A stretch of 64,000 nucleotides of DNA from an uncultured Bacteroides sp. (GTDB lineage Bacteria > Bacteroidota > Bacteroidia > Bacteroidales > Bacteroidaceae), in NCBI GenBank assembly GCA_900553185.1, contig USCT01000010.1, positions 1 through 64,000 of the forward strand, in the 5' to 3' direction. The stretch's first letter is position 1. Every line of letters starts with the position of its first letter. This document shows, in pieces, positions 49,221 through 57,342 of this stretch. The position numbers and the translations under genes are program-made. The notes under the pieces were generated by a model, which saw nothing but the letters and a program-made list of their open reading frames with translations, had not been told where the DNA came from and ran no database searches.

Positions 49221-51716
49221 TTATTGTGCTCCGCCGGTACCTCCTCCGCTACCGCCTTGTCCGCCACCGCCTGACTTCACATCGTCGTTGCTGATGCTGC
49301 GGGCGGTTTTCTTCACCTGGGCTTTGAGTTCTCCGAAACGCCAGCTTATACTAAGTCCGTAACTCCGTGAAGGCGATTTCGATTCGCTCCAGGATCGGAA
49401 GGTATCGGTTACGGTTTCGCTGGAGTAGGTCTGGTATTTCGAGAAGACATTGCTGGCATAGATGGAGAATGTCAGGCGTTTCTCTTTCAGGAACGAGCGG
49501 CTCAGGTTAAATCCGTAGAAGTTGTACGACGAACCTTTTCCCTGCAAGGAGATATAAGGAGTGCTTCCTCCGCCGTAGACACTGAAGCGCAGGTCCCAGG
49601 GCAAGGTCTGCTGGATGTTTCCGAAGAAGTTTCCCTGGAAGCCGTGGTTTCCCGAGGCGAACTCGCTGCTCTTGAAATCGGAATACGAACCTCCGGCGTT
49701 GAGGGAGATACGTGTCTTGCTTCCCGGGTTCCAGTTCATCCAGAGCGAGAGGCGCGTACGGTTGCTCTTTCCGATGTTGCCGTAGGTGCTTTCCATCACT
49801 CCGTTGTTTACGAACGAGTATCGTTCGATACCGTTGTTGATGAACATGTAGCTCAGGTTGAGGTTTATGCTGAACTTGGCCGAGAAGCTGCTGAAGGTCA
49901 TTCCCAGGTTGTGCGCCTTTTCCGTGTCCAGATCCGGGTTACCGTAGCTGATGGAAGTCGGGTTGCTGACATCGCGGAACGGGTTCAGGTACCAGATACC
50001 CGGCCGGTTGATACGCATGTTGTAGTTGGCGCGCAGGCTCATGGAAGTACCTAGCATGTAGGAGAAGTTGGCCGAAGGCACGATGTCGTCGAAATTGGCG
50101 TCGAAGTTGCGGTCGGGCATGTAGGCGTATTTCACGTCCATGAAGGTATGTTCGTAGCGTACTCCGGCCTTGAATCCCAGTTTCTTCCATTTCAGCTGGT
50201 AGTCGGCGTACGCGGCCAGGATGTTCTGTCCCTGGTCGAACTTGCTGCTCAGGTCTTCGGCCGGTTGCATGGCTCCGTTGTCGTCTTCGCGATAGTACTT
50301 GCTGTCGCTGGCGTTCAGGCGATAGATGTATTTCATACCCGCATCGATGTAGTGCATGTCGGTGAGCGGGTTTACGTAATCCACCTGAGCGGTATGTTCT
50401 GCCGTATGCGCGTTGTTGTCATAATATTGTTTGCGGAGTTCTCCGTACAGGTCGGTTGGATAATTGTCAATATCCTGGTAAGAGGTTGTGGCCTCGCCGC
50501 CGTCGGGCGAGTTGTTGAACTTGTAGGAGAGGGTGAGGTATTCTCCTTTTTTCTTGAACGAATGCTGGTAGTCGAAGTTTACTCCCAGGTTGCTGAAATT
50601 GGTCGTGTTGTTGGATAGCGTACGGTAACTATAGGTATGTTCCCGTGCGTTGTTCAGCATTTCGGTAAAGGTGTTGTTGTCTCCTTTGAATTTTCCACCG
50701 AACAGGTTGGCCGAGAAGGTAATGAGGTTCAGGGTATCGATTTCATAACTGCCTTCCAGGTTTCCGAACTGGAAATTACCTTTGCTGTCATTGGATGATT
50801 GGCTTTCCAGGTATCGGAAATCGGTTGAGGTGAAATCCTCACGGGTGCTCTGGCCATAACCGGTAGGCTGGTTGTTGTAGTTGTACGAGTAGTTTCCGGT
50901 CACGGTAAACTTGCCTACCTGTACCGTTCCGTAGGCACTTCCTCCTATTCCCATGTTGCTGGCCCGTCCGCTTACGGTCACGTTGTAACCTTGCATCTTG
51001 GCATCGTCGGTGATGATGTTCAGAATCCCTCCGATACCTTCGGCATCGTATTTGGCTCCCGGTTCGGTGATGACTTCGATGGACTTCACCGAGTTGGCCG
51101 GCAGGCTCCGCAGGACTTCTTTCGGGTTGTTGCTCATCAGGGTGTTCGGTTTCCCGTTGACGTGTACCTTGAAGTTGCTCGAACCGTTCACCTGAATGTT
51201 GTCTTCACCGTCGACGGTCACCAGGGGTACTTTCCGGAGCATTTCCAGGGTGGTATTGGTCTGTGAGTCGGGGTCGTCTTCTATGCTATAGGAAATCTTG
51301 TCTATTTCGGCCTTTACGAGCGGTTTCTGGGCCACTACTTCCACTCCCTTGAGCATTTTGCTGGATTCGGCGGTATAGATGGTTCCCAGGTCGATCGATT
51401 TCTGGGTATTGGTAAGTGTAAATTTCCGGGTCACGGTCAGTTTTCCTACCGACGTAAAGCTGATGGTGTATTCGCCCGGCGCGTTGAGCTTTTCACTGAA
51501 CTTTCCGTTTTCGTCGGTGACGGCCAGCTTGACAGGCTTGCCGGGTGTCTGGGCCTTTGAGATTCGGATGGTGGCATACGGTTCGCTTTCGTTGAGGATG
51601 GAGTCTGCCAGTACTCCTTTTACGGTGTAGGCTCCGGTCTGTTTCTGTGCGTAGGCCATAGTGGCGACCATACATAGCAGCATGCAGAGCAAACCGTTGT
51701 AGAACTTTGTTTTCAT
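49221..51716 (-). CDS. Outer-membrane beta-barrel protein with N-terminal carboxypeptidase-like domain
   Basis: An 831-residue TonB-receptor-like protein. A signal peptide of about 24 residues ends AYAQK; a CarboxypepD-type beta-sandwich follows (about 30-110), then a short plug-like segment (EVVAQKPLVKAEIDKISYSIEDDP, NVKVHVNGKPN) and the C-terminal barrel of the OMP_b-brl family. After the last strand (SYGLSISWRFGE) come about 32 more residues ending in a Gly-rich tail. No SusD partner is adjacent, so it is not a polysaccharide-utilisation SusC. The cargo is unknown. Confidence 0.88.
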   Translation of the reverse strand: MKTKFYNGLLCMLLCMVATMAYAQKQTGAYTVKGVLADSILNESEPYATIRISKAQTPGKPVKLAVTDENGKFSEKLNAPGEYTISFTSVGKLTVTRKFTLTNTQKSIDLGTIYTAESSKMLKGVEVVAQKPLVKAEIDKISYSIEDDPDSQTNTTLEMLRKVPLVTVDGEDNIQVNGSSNFKVHVNGKPNTLMSNNPKEVLRSLPANSVKSIEVITEPGAKYDAEGIGGILNIITDDAKMQGYNVTVSGRASNMGIGGSAYGTVQVGKFTVTGNYSYNYNNQPTGYGQSTREDFTSTDFRYLESQSSNDSKGNFQFGNLEGSYEIDTLNLITFSANLFGGKFKGDNNTFTEMLNNAREHTYSYRTLSNNTTNFSNLGVNFDYQHSFKKKGEYLTLSYKFNNSPDGGEATTSYQDIDNYPTDLYGELRKQYYDNNAHTAEHTAQVDYVNPLTDMHYIDAGMKYIYRLNASDSKYYREDDNGAMQPAEDLSSKFDQGQNILAAYADYQLKWKKLGFKAGVRYEHTFMDVKYAYMPDRNFDANFDDIVPSANFSYMLGTSMSLRANYNMRINRPGIWYLNPFRDVSNPTSISYGNPDLDTEKAHNLGMTFSSFSAKFSINLNLSYMFINNGIERYSFVNNGVMESTYGNIGKSNRTRLSLWMNWNPGSKTRISLNAGGSYSDFKSSEFASGNHGFQGNFFGNIQQTLPWDLRFSVYGGGSTPYISLQGKGSSYNFYGFNLSRSFLKEKRLTFSIYASNVFSKYQTYSSETVTDTFRSWSESKSPSRSYGLSISWRFGELKAQVKKTARSISNDDVKSGGGGQGGSGGGTGGAQ

Positions 51717-51895
51717 AATATTGGTTTATTAGATGTAATAGATGCCGTTTTTGTTTCGTTTGGTTTCTAAAAAGATAAACAATGGACCGAAAATAATACA
51801 TTATCGGTTCCATTGTTTACTTCTTGTCGTGTTTTATGTTGGTAATTTGTCTATCTTAACATTTGTTTATGTATAAATACGAAAATATCGGAATT

Positions 51896-52264
51896 TTAAT
51901 TGTTTTCCTTTAGATATTGCTCGTAGAGTGTTGAAATTTCGGATACGGGTATATCCAGCAATTTCATCTGTCGGAACATTTCCGGAAGACTCTCGTTCAG
52001 GAACGATTCCCGCCGCAGGGCGATGATTTTTTCGCGTGCGTTTCCGGCCACGAAATAACCGATTCCCCGTTTGTTGTAGATGATGTCCTGATTTTGGAGG
52101 TAATCGTAGGAACGTACCATGGTGTTGGCGTTCACTTCCACCGTAGCGGCGTATTCGCGTACGGAGGGAATGCGTTCCTCCTCCCGGTAAACGTTGCACA
52201 GGATTTCATCCATAATCCGGTCGGCTATCTGCAGGTAAATGGGTTTATTCTCCTTGAAATTCAT
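51896..52264 (-). CDS. GntR-family transcriptional regulator, YtrA type
   Basis: A 122-residue repressor-like protein. The N-terminal winged helix shows PIYLQIADRIMDEIL, RIPSVREYAATVEVNANTMVRSYDYL and the wing IYNKRGIGYFV. The short C-terminal helical tail of about 40 residues marks the YtrA subfamily, whose members often sit with ABC exporter genes. The start is the ATG at 52264, overlapping the permease stop by 4 bp. It is the last gene of its own operon, so autoregulation is expected; a candidate operator is at 54031-54054. Confidence 0.9.
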   Translation of the reverse strand: MNFKENKPIYLQIADRIMDEILCNVYREEERIPSVREYAATVEVNANTMVRSYDYLQNQDIIYNKRGIGYFVAGNAREKIIALRRESFLNESLPEMFRQMKLLDIPVSEISTLYEQYLKENN

Positions 52265-53142
52265 CGTCTGAAAAGTTTTCGTTCGGTGATTTGTGATTTC
52301 GCAAACAATCTGTAGCTCAATGCCCAATTAAGTACGGTGAGTATGAGGAAGAAAGTGAAACCGATACTCAGGGCAATGTTGGCTTTCTGTACCGGATCTT
52401 CTTTTGTCCAGTCTTCCAGCCATTCGATGAATTCGGGGTTGGTTCCTTCGAATATCCGGACGAAGAAATTTCCGAACAGAATCATCAGCACAAAGCAGAG
52501 CCCCATGGTCTTGATGAAGGCATGTTTCCGGAAAAAGGAACCTCCCAGAATGTATAAGGAATGACTCCACGTGATCAGTACGGTGATGAACATAACCAGA
52601 AGCGTATAGCTATAGGTCGGGTCGCCGTAGATAACCGGTTTCTGATTTTCGGCCAATATCCGGTGCCATACATCGGTGAGGCAGAAACGGCCGAATTCTT
52701 CCGGTATGCCGAGTATCGGCACGAACAGAAGCCGGGTAAGTTCGGCCAGCAGGATTCCGCATCCGAAGATAATCAGGGTACCTATCGTGACATACAAAGC
52801 ACGGCTCACGAATTTCTCGCCGAGTGTAGCCGGCAACATCAGGTAGGAGATGCGTTTCTCTTTTGTTTTCATCGGCTCTAAAATAAGAGAGGCGAAATAG
52901 CACATGTAAAGGTTCAATGCGATGTACATAATGCCCGTAACGTTGCCGCAGAACTGTTCGTAGAAGTATTCAGCCGAGTTCCCGGAGGAATGGCTCATGC
53001 CGTACATCATGGTGATGAAAAGCAGGCTGAAGATGAGGTAGCAGGTAAGTACCCGGTAAAGGTTCGTCTTCCAGTTTTCTACCAGGTCGCGTTTGATGAC
53101 TGATACCAGTCTTGAAAAGTTGAAATGTATAAGGTGGTTCAT
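52261..53142 (-). CDS. ABC transporter permease
   Basis: A 293-residue membrane protein with about six membrane segments and a short charged loop. It has no close named match that I recognise. It lies between the ATPase and the GntR repressor, overlapping the latter by 4 bp and following the ATPase by 13 bp, so it is the membrane half of the exporter. I use the ATG at 53142 (MNHLIHFNFSRL); an in-frame start at 53205 lies within the ATPase gene. Its cargo is unknown; in YtrA-type operons it is often a peptide or cell-wall-active compound. Confidence 0.83.
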   Translation of the reverse strand: MNHLIHFNFSRLVSVIKRDLVENWKTNLYRVLTCYLIFSLLFITMMYGMSHSSGNSAEYFYEQFCGNVTGIMYIALNLYMCYFASLILEPMKTKEKRISYLMLPATLGEKFVSRALYVTIGTLIIFGCGILLAELTRLLFVPILGIPEEFGRFCLTDVWHRILAENQKPVIYGDPTYSYTLLVMFITVLITWSHSLYILGGSFFRKHAFIKTMGLCFVLMILFGNFFVRIFEGTNPEFIEWLEDWTKEDPVQKANIALSIGFTFFLILTVLNWALSYRLFAKSQITERKLFRR

Positions 53143-53155
53143 GGTGCTCTTTGTT

Positions 53156-54004
53156 TTATCGGTTGAATAAGGTTTGTATCTTTTCGTGTTCTGCCAGCAT
53201 GGCATTGAACAGTACTTCCAGGTTCAGCGGGCTTTCCTCGCCGTAGGTATTCGGCAGGATGAGGCTGTTTCCGGCTACCGAGGGTTGGATATAGAGGGCA
53301 CCGTCGGTAAGCTCATTCATCCCCTGTTCGCAGAAGTAGAGTTTTTCGGTGATGGTCTTTACCGGTTGGTTGAGCAGGATGTCTGTTCCTTCGATGATGA
53401 TGACATGGTCCAGCAGGCGGTCGATGTCCTTCACCTGGTGGGTCGATACGATGACGGTCTTCTCGTCGCTCATACCGGAAGCGATGGCTTTCCGGAACTG
53501 GCTCTTCGACGGGATGTCCAGTCCGTTGGTGGGCTCGTCCATCAGAAGCAGGGCCGTATTGGTGGCCAGGGCAAAGCAGAGGTATGCTTTTTTCTTTTGT
53601 CCCATGGAGAGCTCACCCAGGTGGATGTCCATGTTCAGGTCGAAGTCCTGCAGGCAATTGTTCAGGATTTCCTGGCTGAATCTTGGGTAGAATCCGGCAT
53701 TCAGCTTGACGAACTGTTCCATCGATACATTGGGCAGACTGAACTCTTCGGGCACCAGGTAGGTTTCAGAGAGTGTGAGCGGCAGGCGTTTTTTTACATC
53801 GGTGCCCTGCATGGTGATGGTGCCCTGTTTCGGCCGGAGCAATCCGCATGTCAAATATAATAAGGTGGATTTCCCGGTCCCGTTCTTTCCCAGCAGACCG
53901 ATGATCTGTCCGGCAGGAATGTCCAGGTTAAAGTGGCTGAAGAGCGGAGTTTTCTTGCGGTAGCCAAAGCTGAGGTTGTCGATTTTAATCAATGTTGTGT
54001 TCAT
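53156..54004 (-). CDS. ABC transporter ATP-binding protein
   Basis: A 282-residue ATPase, first gene of the exporter operon. Walker A GLLGKNGTGKSTLL is near residue 38, the signature LSMGQKKKAYL near residue 132, and Walker B LLLMDEPTNGLD near residue 150; the His of the H-loop is in VIVSTHQVKD. It drives the permease encoded downstream. A -7 box and an inverted repeat lie 50 bp upstream. Confidence 0.95.
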   Translation of the reverse strand: MNTTLIKIDNLSFGYRKKTPLFSHFNLDIPAGQIIGLLGKNGTGKSTLLYLTCGLLRPKQGTITMQGTDVKKRLPLTLSETYLVPEEFSLPNVSMEQFVKLNAGFYPRFSQEILNNCLQDFDLNMDIHLGELSMGQKKKAYLCFALATNTALLLMDEPTNGLDIPSKSQFRKAIASGMSDEKTVIVSTHQVKDIDRLLDHVIIIEGTDILLNQPVKTITEKLYFCEQGMNELTDGALYIQPSVAGNSLILPNTYGEESPLNLEVLFNAMLAEHEKIQTLFNR

Positions 54005-54030
54005 GTTACGGCTGTTTTATTGCGTTTATT

Positions 54031-54054
54031 AGTGTATTAGTTTAATAGTACACT
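54031..54054. promoter_or_regulatory. Candidate GntR operator of the ABC operon
   Basis: An inverted repeat with arms AGTGTA (54031-54036) and TACACT (54049-54054), flanking an AT-rich centre with further TTA/TAG symmetry. It lies directly downstream of the -7 box, where a repressor would block transcription start. The arms fit the kind of sites seen for YtrA-type GntR proteins. Confidence 0.6.
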
Positions 54055-54055
54055 G

Positions 54056-54063
54056 CAAAGGTA
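54056..54063 (-). promoter_or_regulatory. -7 box for the ABC-GntR operon
   Basis: TACCTTTG on the minus strand, 51 bp ahead of the ATPase start codon. Confidence 0.7.
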
Positions 54064-54082
54064 GTGATTGTTTTCGGATAAA

Positions 54083-54232
54083 CAAGCGTCTGGGCGTTTT
54101 TTTATGAGAAAGTGATAAGATTTTTTGGCGGAGAAGCGTTGTGAAAAACGTCTGGACGAATGAACTAAAACGATTAGGCGTATGGATGAGAACGAACGGA
54201 CGTTTCAAACAAGACGTCCGTTCGTTTTGACT
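54083..54232. repeat. 22-bp-periodic palindromic repeat array C (4 regular units plus 2 irregular)
   Basis: Units start at 54145, 54167, 54189 and 54211, exactly 22 bp apart, and resemble arrays A and B; the third reads AGAACGAACGGACGTTT and the fourth AAGACGTCCGTTCGTTTT. Two less regular units precede them near 54083 and 54133. The array separates the divergent ABC-GntR operon from groES-groEL. Confidence 0.8.
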
Positions 54233-54310
54233 TGGATGTTTTTTGTGTCATATATCCGGTTGCAGACTGACAAGGTTGGTACTTTATCCGTCATGTCGTG
54301 TCTGTTTTCT

Positions 54311-54325
54311 GCCAGGTTGGCAGCA
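54311..54325. promoter_or_regulatory. Short inverted repeat upstream of groES
   Basis: CTGCCA-GGT-TGGCAG, a perfect 6-bp inverted repeat, centred about 45 bp upstream of the likely transcription start. It might be an activator or repressor site; it could also be coincidental. Confidence 0.35.
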
Positions 54326-54335
54326 TTTGGTCTTT

Positions 54336-54352
54336 GGCACGCTTTTGGCAGT
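54336..54352 (+). promoter_or_regulatory. Sigma-54-like -24/-12 promoter upstream of groES
   Basis: TTGGCACGCTTTTGGCA aligns to the sigma-54 consensus YTGGCACGrnnnTTGCW with only two mismatches and the exact -24 GG to -12 GC spacing. Transcription would start near 54362, giving a leader of about 48 nt. I find no TAnnTTTG box and no CIRCE element between the repeat array and groES. The assignment is by consensus only. Confidence 0.5.
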
Positions 54353-54410
54353 ACGGTTATCGCTTTTATGAAGCAAGTCAATAGAATAATAAATAAAAAA
54401 TATAATCATT

Positions 54411-54683
54411 ATGAACATTAAACCATTAGCAGACAGAGTCCTGATTCTTCCGGCTCCTGCAGAAGAAAAAACAATCGGTGGTATCATCATTCCGGATACA
54501 GCAAAAGAAAAACCGTTGCAAGGTGAAGTTGTTGCTGTAGGCCACGGTACAAAAGACGAAGAAATGGTCTTGAAAGTAGGTGATACTGTATTGTATGGAA
54601 AATATTCTGGTACTGAAATCGAATACGAAGGCGTAAAATATCTGATGATGCGTCAGAGTGATGTTTTGGCAGTATTGGGATAA
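54411..54683 (+). CDS. groS: Co-chaperonin GroES
   Basis: The 90-residue cap subunit for GroEL. The N-terminal IKPLADRVLILPAPAEEKTIGGIIIPDTAKEKP and the mobile loop and roof segment are standard, and the late YEGVKYLMMRQSDVLAVLG fits the family. It precedes groEL by 40 bp as the classical pair. Confidence 0.98.
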   Translation: MNIKPLADRVLILPAPAEEKTIGGIIIPDTAKEKPLQGEVVAVGHGTKDEEMVLKVGDTVLYGKYSGTEIEYEGVKYLMMRQSDVLAVLG

Positions 54684-54723
54684 ATTAATGAATTCATAAA
54701 AAACAAGAAAGGTAACAATTATT

Positions 54724-56361
54724 ATGGCAAAAGATATTCTCTTCAACATTGATGCTCGTGATCAGTTGAAAAAAGGTGTAGACGAACTGGCTAACGCCGT
54801 GAAAGTAACCCTGGGTCCGAAAGGACGTAACGTAATCATCGAAAAGAAATTCGGTGCTCCTCATATCACAAAGGATGGCGTAACAGTAGCCAAGGAAGTG
54901 GAACTGGCCGACCCTTTCCAGAACACAGGTGCACAGCTGGTGAAGTCAGTAGCCTCAAAAACTGGAGACGATGCGGGCGATGGTACAACTACTGCTACCG
55001 TATTGGCTCAGGCTATCGTAAGCGTAGGTCTGAAGAACGTAACAGCTGGTGCAAATCCGATGGATTTGAAACGTGGTATCGACAAGGCCGTTGCCAAAGT
55101 TGTTGAATCTATCAAGTCACAGGCTGAAACCGTAGGCGACAACTACGACAAGATCGAACAAGTGGCTACCGTATCTGCCAACAACGATCCGGTAATCGGT
55201 AAGTTGATTGCAGACGCTATGCGTAAGGTTTCTAAAGATGGTGTAATCACTATTGAGGAAGCCAAAGGTACAGACACTACCATCGGTGTAGTAGAAGGTA
55301 TGCAGTTCGACCGTGGCTATCTGTCAGCTTACTTCGTAACCGATACCGAAAAGATGGAATGCGTGATGGAACATCCGTATATCCTGATTTACGACAAGAA
55401 GATTTCTAACCTGAAAGATTTCCTGCCTATCCTGGAACCGGCTGCTCAGAGCGGACGTCCGTTGCTGGTTATCGCTGAAGACGTAGACAGCGAAGCCTTG
55501 ACAACCCTGGTAGTGAACCGTCTGCGTGGCCAGTTGAAGATCTGTGCCGTGAAGGCTCCGGGCTTCGGCGACCGTCGTAAAGCCATGCTGGAAGATATTG
55601 CCGTATTGACAGGTGGTGTCGTAATCAGCGAAGAAAAGGGCTTGAAACTGGAACAGGCTACCATCGAAATGCTGGGTACTTGTGACAAGGTTACTATTAC
55701 GAAAGAGAATACGACTATCGTAAACGGTGGAGGTCAGAAAGAACTGATTCAGGAACGTATCAATCAGATCAAGGCCGAAATCAAGAATTCTACTTCAGAC
55801 TACGACAAGGAAAAATTGCAGGAACGTCTGGCTAAATTGTCAGGTGGTGTAGCTGTTCTTTACGTAGGTGCTGCCAGCGAAGTAGAGATGAAAGAAAAGA
55901 AAGACCGTGTAGACGATGCGTTGTGTGCTACTCGTGCCGCTATCGAAGAAGGTATCGTACCGGGCGGCGGTGTGACATACATCCGTGCCATCGATGCATT
56001 GGAAGGCTTGAAAGGTGACAATGCCGATGAGACAACCGGTATTGAAATCATCAAGCGTGCCATCGAAGAACCGCTTCGTCAGATTGTAGCCAATGCCGGT
56101 AAGGAAGGCGCGGTCGTTGTACAGAAAGTACGTGAAGGTAAAGGTGACTTCGGTTACAATGCACGTACCGATGTATACGAACACTTGCACGCTGCCGGTG
56201 TGGTAGATCCGGCTAAGGTAACTCGTGTAGCTTTGGAAAATGCGGCTTCTATCGCCGGTATGTTCCTGACTACTGAATGTGTTATCGTAGAAAAGAAAGA
56301 AGATAAACCGGAAATGCCGATGGCTGCTCCTGGAATGGGCGGTATGGGCGGCATGATGTAA
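54724..56361 (+). CDS. groL: Chaperonin GroEL
   Basis: The 545-residue 60-kDa chaperonin subunit. The ATP-binding VTLGPKGRNVIIEKKFG near residue 28, the GDGTTTATVLAQAI catalytic segment near residue 86 (with the conserved Asp), the KAPGFGDRRKAMLEDIA apical segment near residue 276 and the Gly/Met-rich C-terminal tail (GMGGMGGMM) are all present. Codon use is more biased than in neighbouring genes, as expected for a highly expressed gene. A terminator follows. Confidence 0.99.
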   Translation: MAKDILFNIDARDQLKKGVDELANAVKVTLGPKGRNVIIEKKFGAPHITKDGVTVAKEVELADPFQNTGAQLVKSVASKTGDDAGDGTTTATVLAQAIVSVGLKNVTAGANPMDLKRGIDKAVAKVVESIKSQAETVGDNYDKIEQVATVSANNDPVIGKLIADAMRKVSKDGVITIEEAKGTDTTIGVVEGMQFDRGYLSAYFVTDTEKMECVMEHPYILIYDKKISNLKDFLPILEPAAQSGRPLLVIAEDVDSEALTTLVVNRLRGQLKICAVKAPGFGDRRKAMLEDIAVLTGGVVISEEKGLKLEQATIEMLGTCDKVTITKENTTIVNGGGQKELIQERINQIKAEIKNSTSDYDKEKLQERLAKLSGGVAVLYVGAASEVEMKEKKDRVDDALCATRAAIEEGIVPGGGVTYIRAIDALEGLKGDNADETTGIEIIKRAIEEPLRQIVANAGKEGAVVVQKVREGKGDFGYNARTDVYEHLHAAGVVDPAKVTRVALENAASIAGMFLTTECVIVEKKEDKPEMPMAAPGMGGMGGMM

Positions 56362-56391
56362 TCTTCCCTTAACCATATAAGTAAAAAACAG

Positions 56392-56434
56392 ATTCCCTGT
56401 CTGGGCCGTATGTTCCAGGCAGGGAATTTTTTTA
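56392..56434 (+). terminator. Terminator after groES-groEL
   Basis: ATTCCCTG-T-CTGG pairs with CCAG-G-CAGGGAAT, followed by TTTTTTTA. Confidence 0.88.
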
Positions 56435-56531
56435 TTTGCCTGCGGTAAGGTAGGCAAAGTGTGGGATGAATCCTGTATTTTTGTTAAACTCATAGAAAAG
56501 AACGGTAAATGATTGGCCGGTAAAAATAAAA

Positions 56532-56547
56532 TTCGTAATTTTGCGAA
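56532..56547. promoter_or_regulatory. ArsR operator 1, overlapping the arsR -7 box
   Basis: TTCGTAATTTTGCGAA, an inverted repeat (TTCG/CGAA) with the -7 box TAATTTTG exactly at its centre (56536-56543). It is 25 bp before the arsR start codon. Similar sites at 56919 and 57311 share the TTCGTA half. Confidence 0.7.
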
Positions 56548-56572
56548 CAACAAACAGAAAGGGATTGATGTT

Positions 56573-56899
56573 ATGACAAAGAAACAGTATACAGAAGACC
56601 AGGAACGATTGGCCCGTTTTGCCAAGGCTATGGGACATCCGGCCCGTATGGCTATACTTGAGTTTCTGGCTCGTCAGGAAAGTTGTTTTTTCGGTGATAT
56701 TCATGACGAACTTCCCATAGCCAAGGCTACCGTATCGCAGCACTTGAAGGAACTGAAGGATGCCGGACTGATTCAGGGAGAGATTGAGACCCCGAAGGTA
56801 AAGTATTGCATCAATCGCGAAAACTGGGAAACCGCCCGGAAGATGTTTGCCGGTTTCTTTTCGCAATTGCCGTGTAAGAAAGAGAGCTGTTGCAAATAA
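56573..56899 (+). CDS. ArsR/SmtB-family transcriptional repressor
   Basis: A 108-residue winged-helix metal or metalloid sensor. The ARFAKAMGHPARMAILEFL opening and the recognition segment ELPIAKATVSQHLKELKDAG are family marks. The usual ELCVC metal site is replaced by QESCFFGDI with a single cysteine; a C-terminal LPCKKESCCK cluster could supply thiolates for As(III) or another soft metal. The ATG at 56573 starts about 30 nt after its -7 box; upstream in-frame residues fall in the operator. It likely represses itself and the three genes downstream. Confidence 0.9.
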   Translation: MTKKQYTEDQERLARFAKAMGHPARMAILEFLARQESCFFGDIHDELPIAKATVSQHLKELKDAGLIQGEIETPKVKYCINRENWETARKMFAGFFSQLPCKKESCCK

Positions 56900-56918
56900 G
56901 CTCTTTTTTTGTTCCGGT

Positions 56919-56934
56919 TATTCGTAGTTTTGCG
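56919..56934. promoter_or_regulatory. ArsR operator 2, upstream of the thioredoxin-like gene
   Basis: TTCGTAGTTTTGCGAA, one base different from operator 1, again with a -7 box (TAGTTTTG, 56923-56930) at the centre. It lies 67 bp before the gene at 57001. Confidence 0.7.
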
Positions 56935-57000
56935 AAATACTAACATGTATCTTTTAACCGATAACTATTTTATCAATAAATACTAAAAGAGGATTGTAAG

Positions 57001-57234
57001 ATGGAAATTAAAGTTTTAGGTCCTGGATGCAGCAGATGTAAGTCTACATTTCAGGTGATTGAGAAAGTGATCAAGGAAAACAATCTTGATGTGAAGCTGA
57101 CCAAGGTGGACGATGTGATGGAAATGATGAAATACAACATTTTGTCTACTCCTGCCGTGGTAGTGGATGAGGTGGTAAAGATGAAAGGTCAGGTTCCTTC
57201 GGAGAGTGATGTAAAAAAGCTTTTGGGAATCTGA
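57001..57234 (+). CDS. Thioredoxin-like small CxxC protein
   Basis: A 77-residue single-domain thioredoxin-fold protein of the kind once called redox-active disulfide protein 2. The active site is GPGCSRCKST near residue 8, with a beta-alpha-beta pattern and a cis-proline strand (LSTPAVVVD) near residue 54. It is an obvious candidate electron donor for the arsenate reductase encoded at 58331. Its own operator copy lies upstream and a hairpin downstream. Confidence 0.88.
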   Translation: MEIKVLGPGCSRCKSTFQVIEKVIKENNLDVKLTKVDDVMEMMKYNILSTPAVVVDEVVKMKGQVPSESDVKKLLGI

Positions 57235-57254
57235 TTGGCGTGACGGTTTAACGG

Positions 57255-57294
57255 AAAGCGGCGGATGTCACCTGCGGGGTGGAAGGGCCGCTTT
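57255..57294 (+). terminator. Hairpin after the thioredoxin-like gene
   Basis: AAAGCGGC pairs with GCCGCTTT around a 24-nt loop. Only CATTTG follows, so it may be weak and allow read-through into the permease gene. Confidence 0.45.
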
Positions 57295-57310
57295 CATTTG
57301 AAAATGATTG

Positions 57311-57326
57311 TTCGTAGTAATACGAA
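57311..57326. promoter_or_regulatory. ArsR operator 3, upstream of the permease gene
   Basis: TTCGTAGTAATACGAA, a perfect inverted repeat (TTCGTA/TACGAA, 4-nt centre), 16 bp before the start codon. Unlike operators 1 and 2 it has no obvious -7 box at its centre, although TTTG lies at 57297-57300. Confidence 0.7.
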
Positions 57327-57342
57327 TTAATATGACCTGTAT

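Noticed and set aside
49221..51716. Polysaccharide utilisation locus with SusC
   Set aside because: There is no SusD gene or glycosidase next to it, and the barrel belongs to the OMP_b-brl type.
21425..54232. CRISPR array as an explanation for the regular repeats
   Set aside because: Units are adjacent without unique spacers and too degenerate; no cas genes are present.
54241..54410. CIRCE element upstream of groES
   Set aside because: No TTAGCACTC-N9-GAGTGCTAA pattern, even degenerate, was found.
54182..54421. 79-codon plus-strand frame upstream of groES
   Set aside because: It begins inside repeat array C and overlaps the promoter and start of groES; no coding signal.
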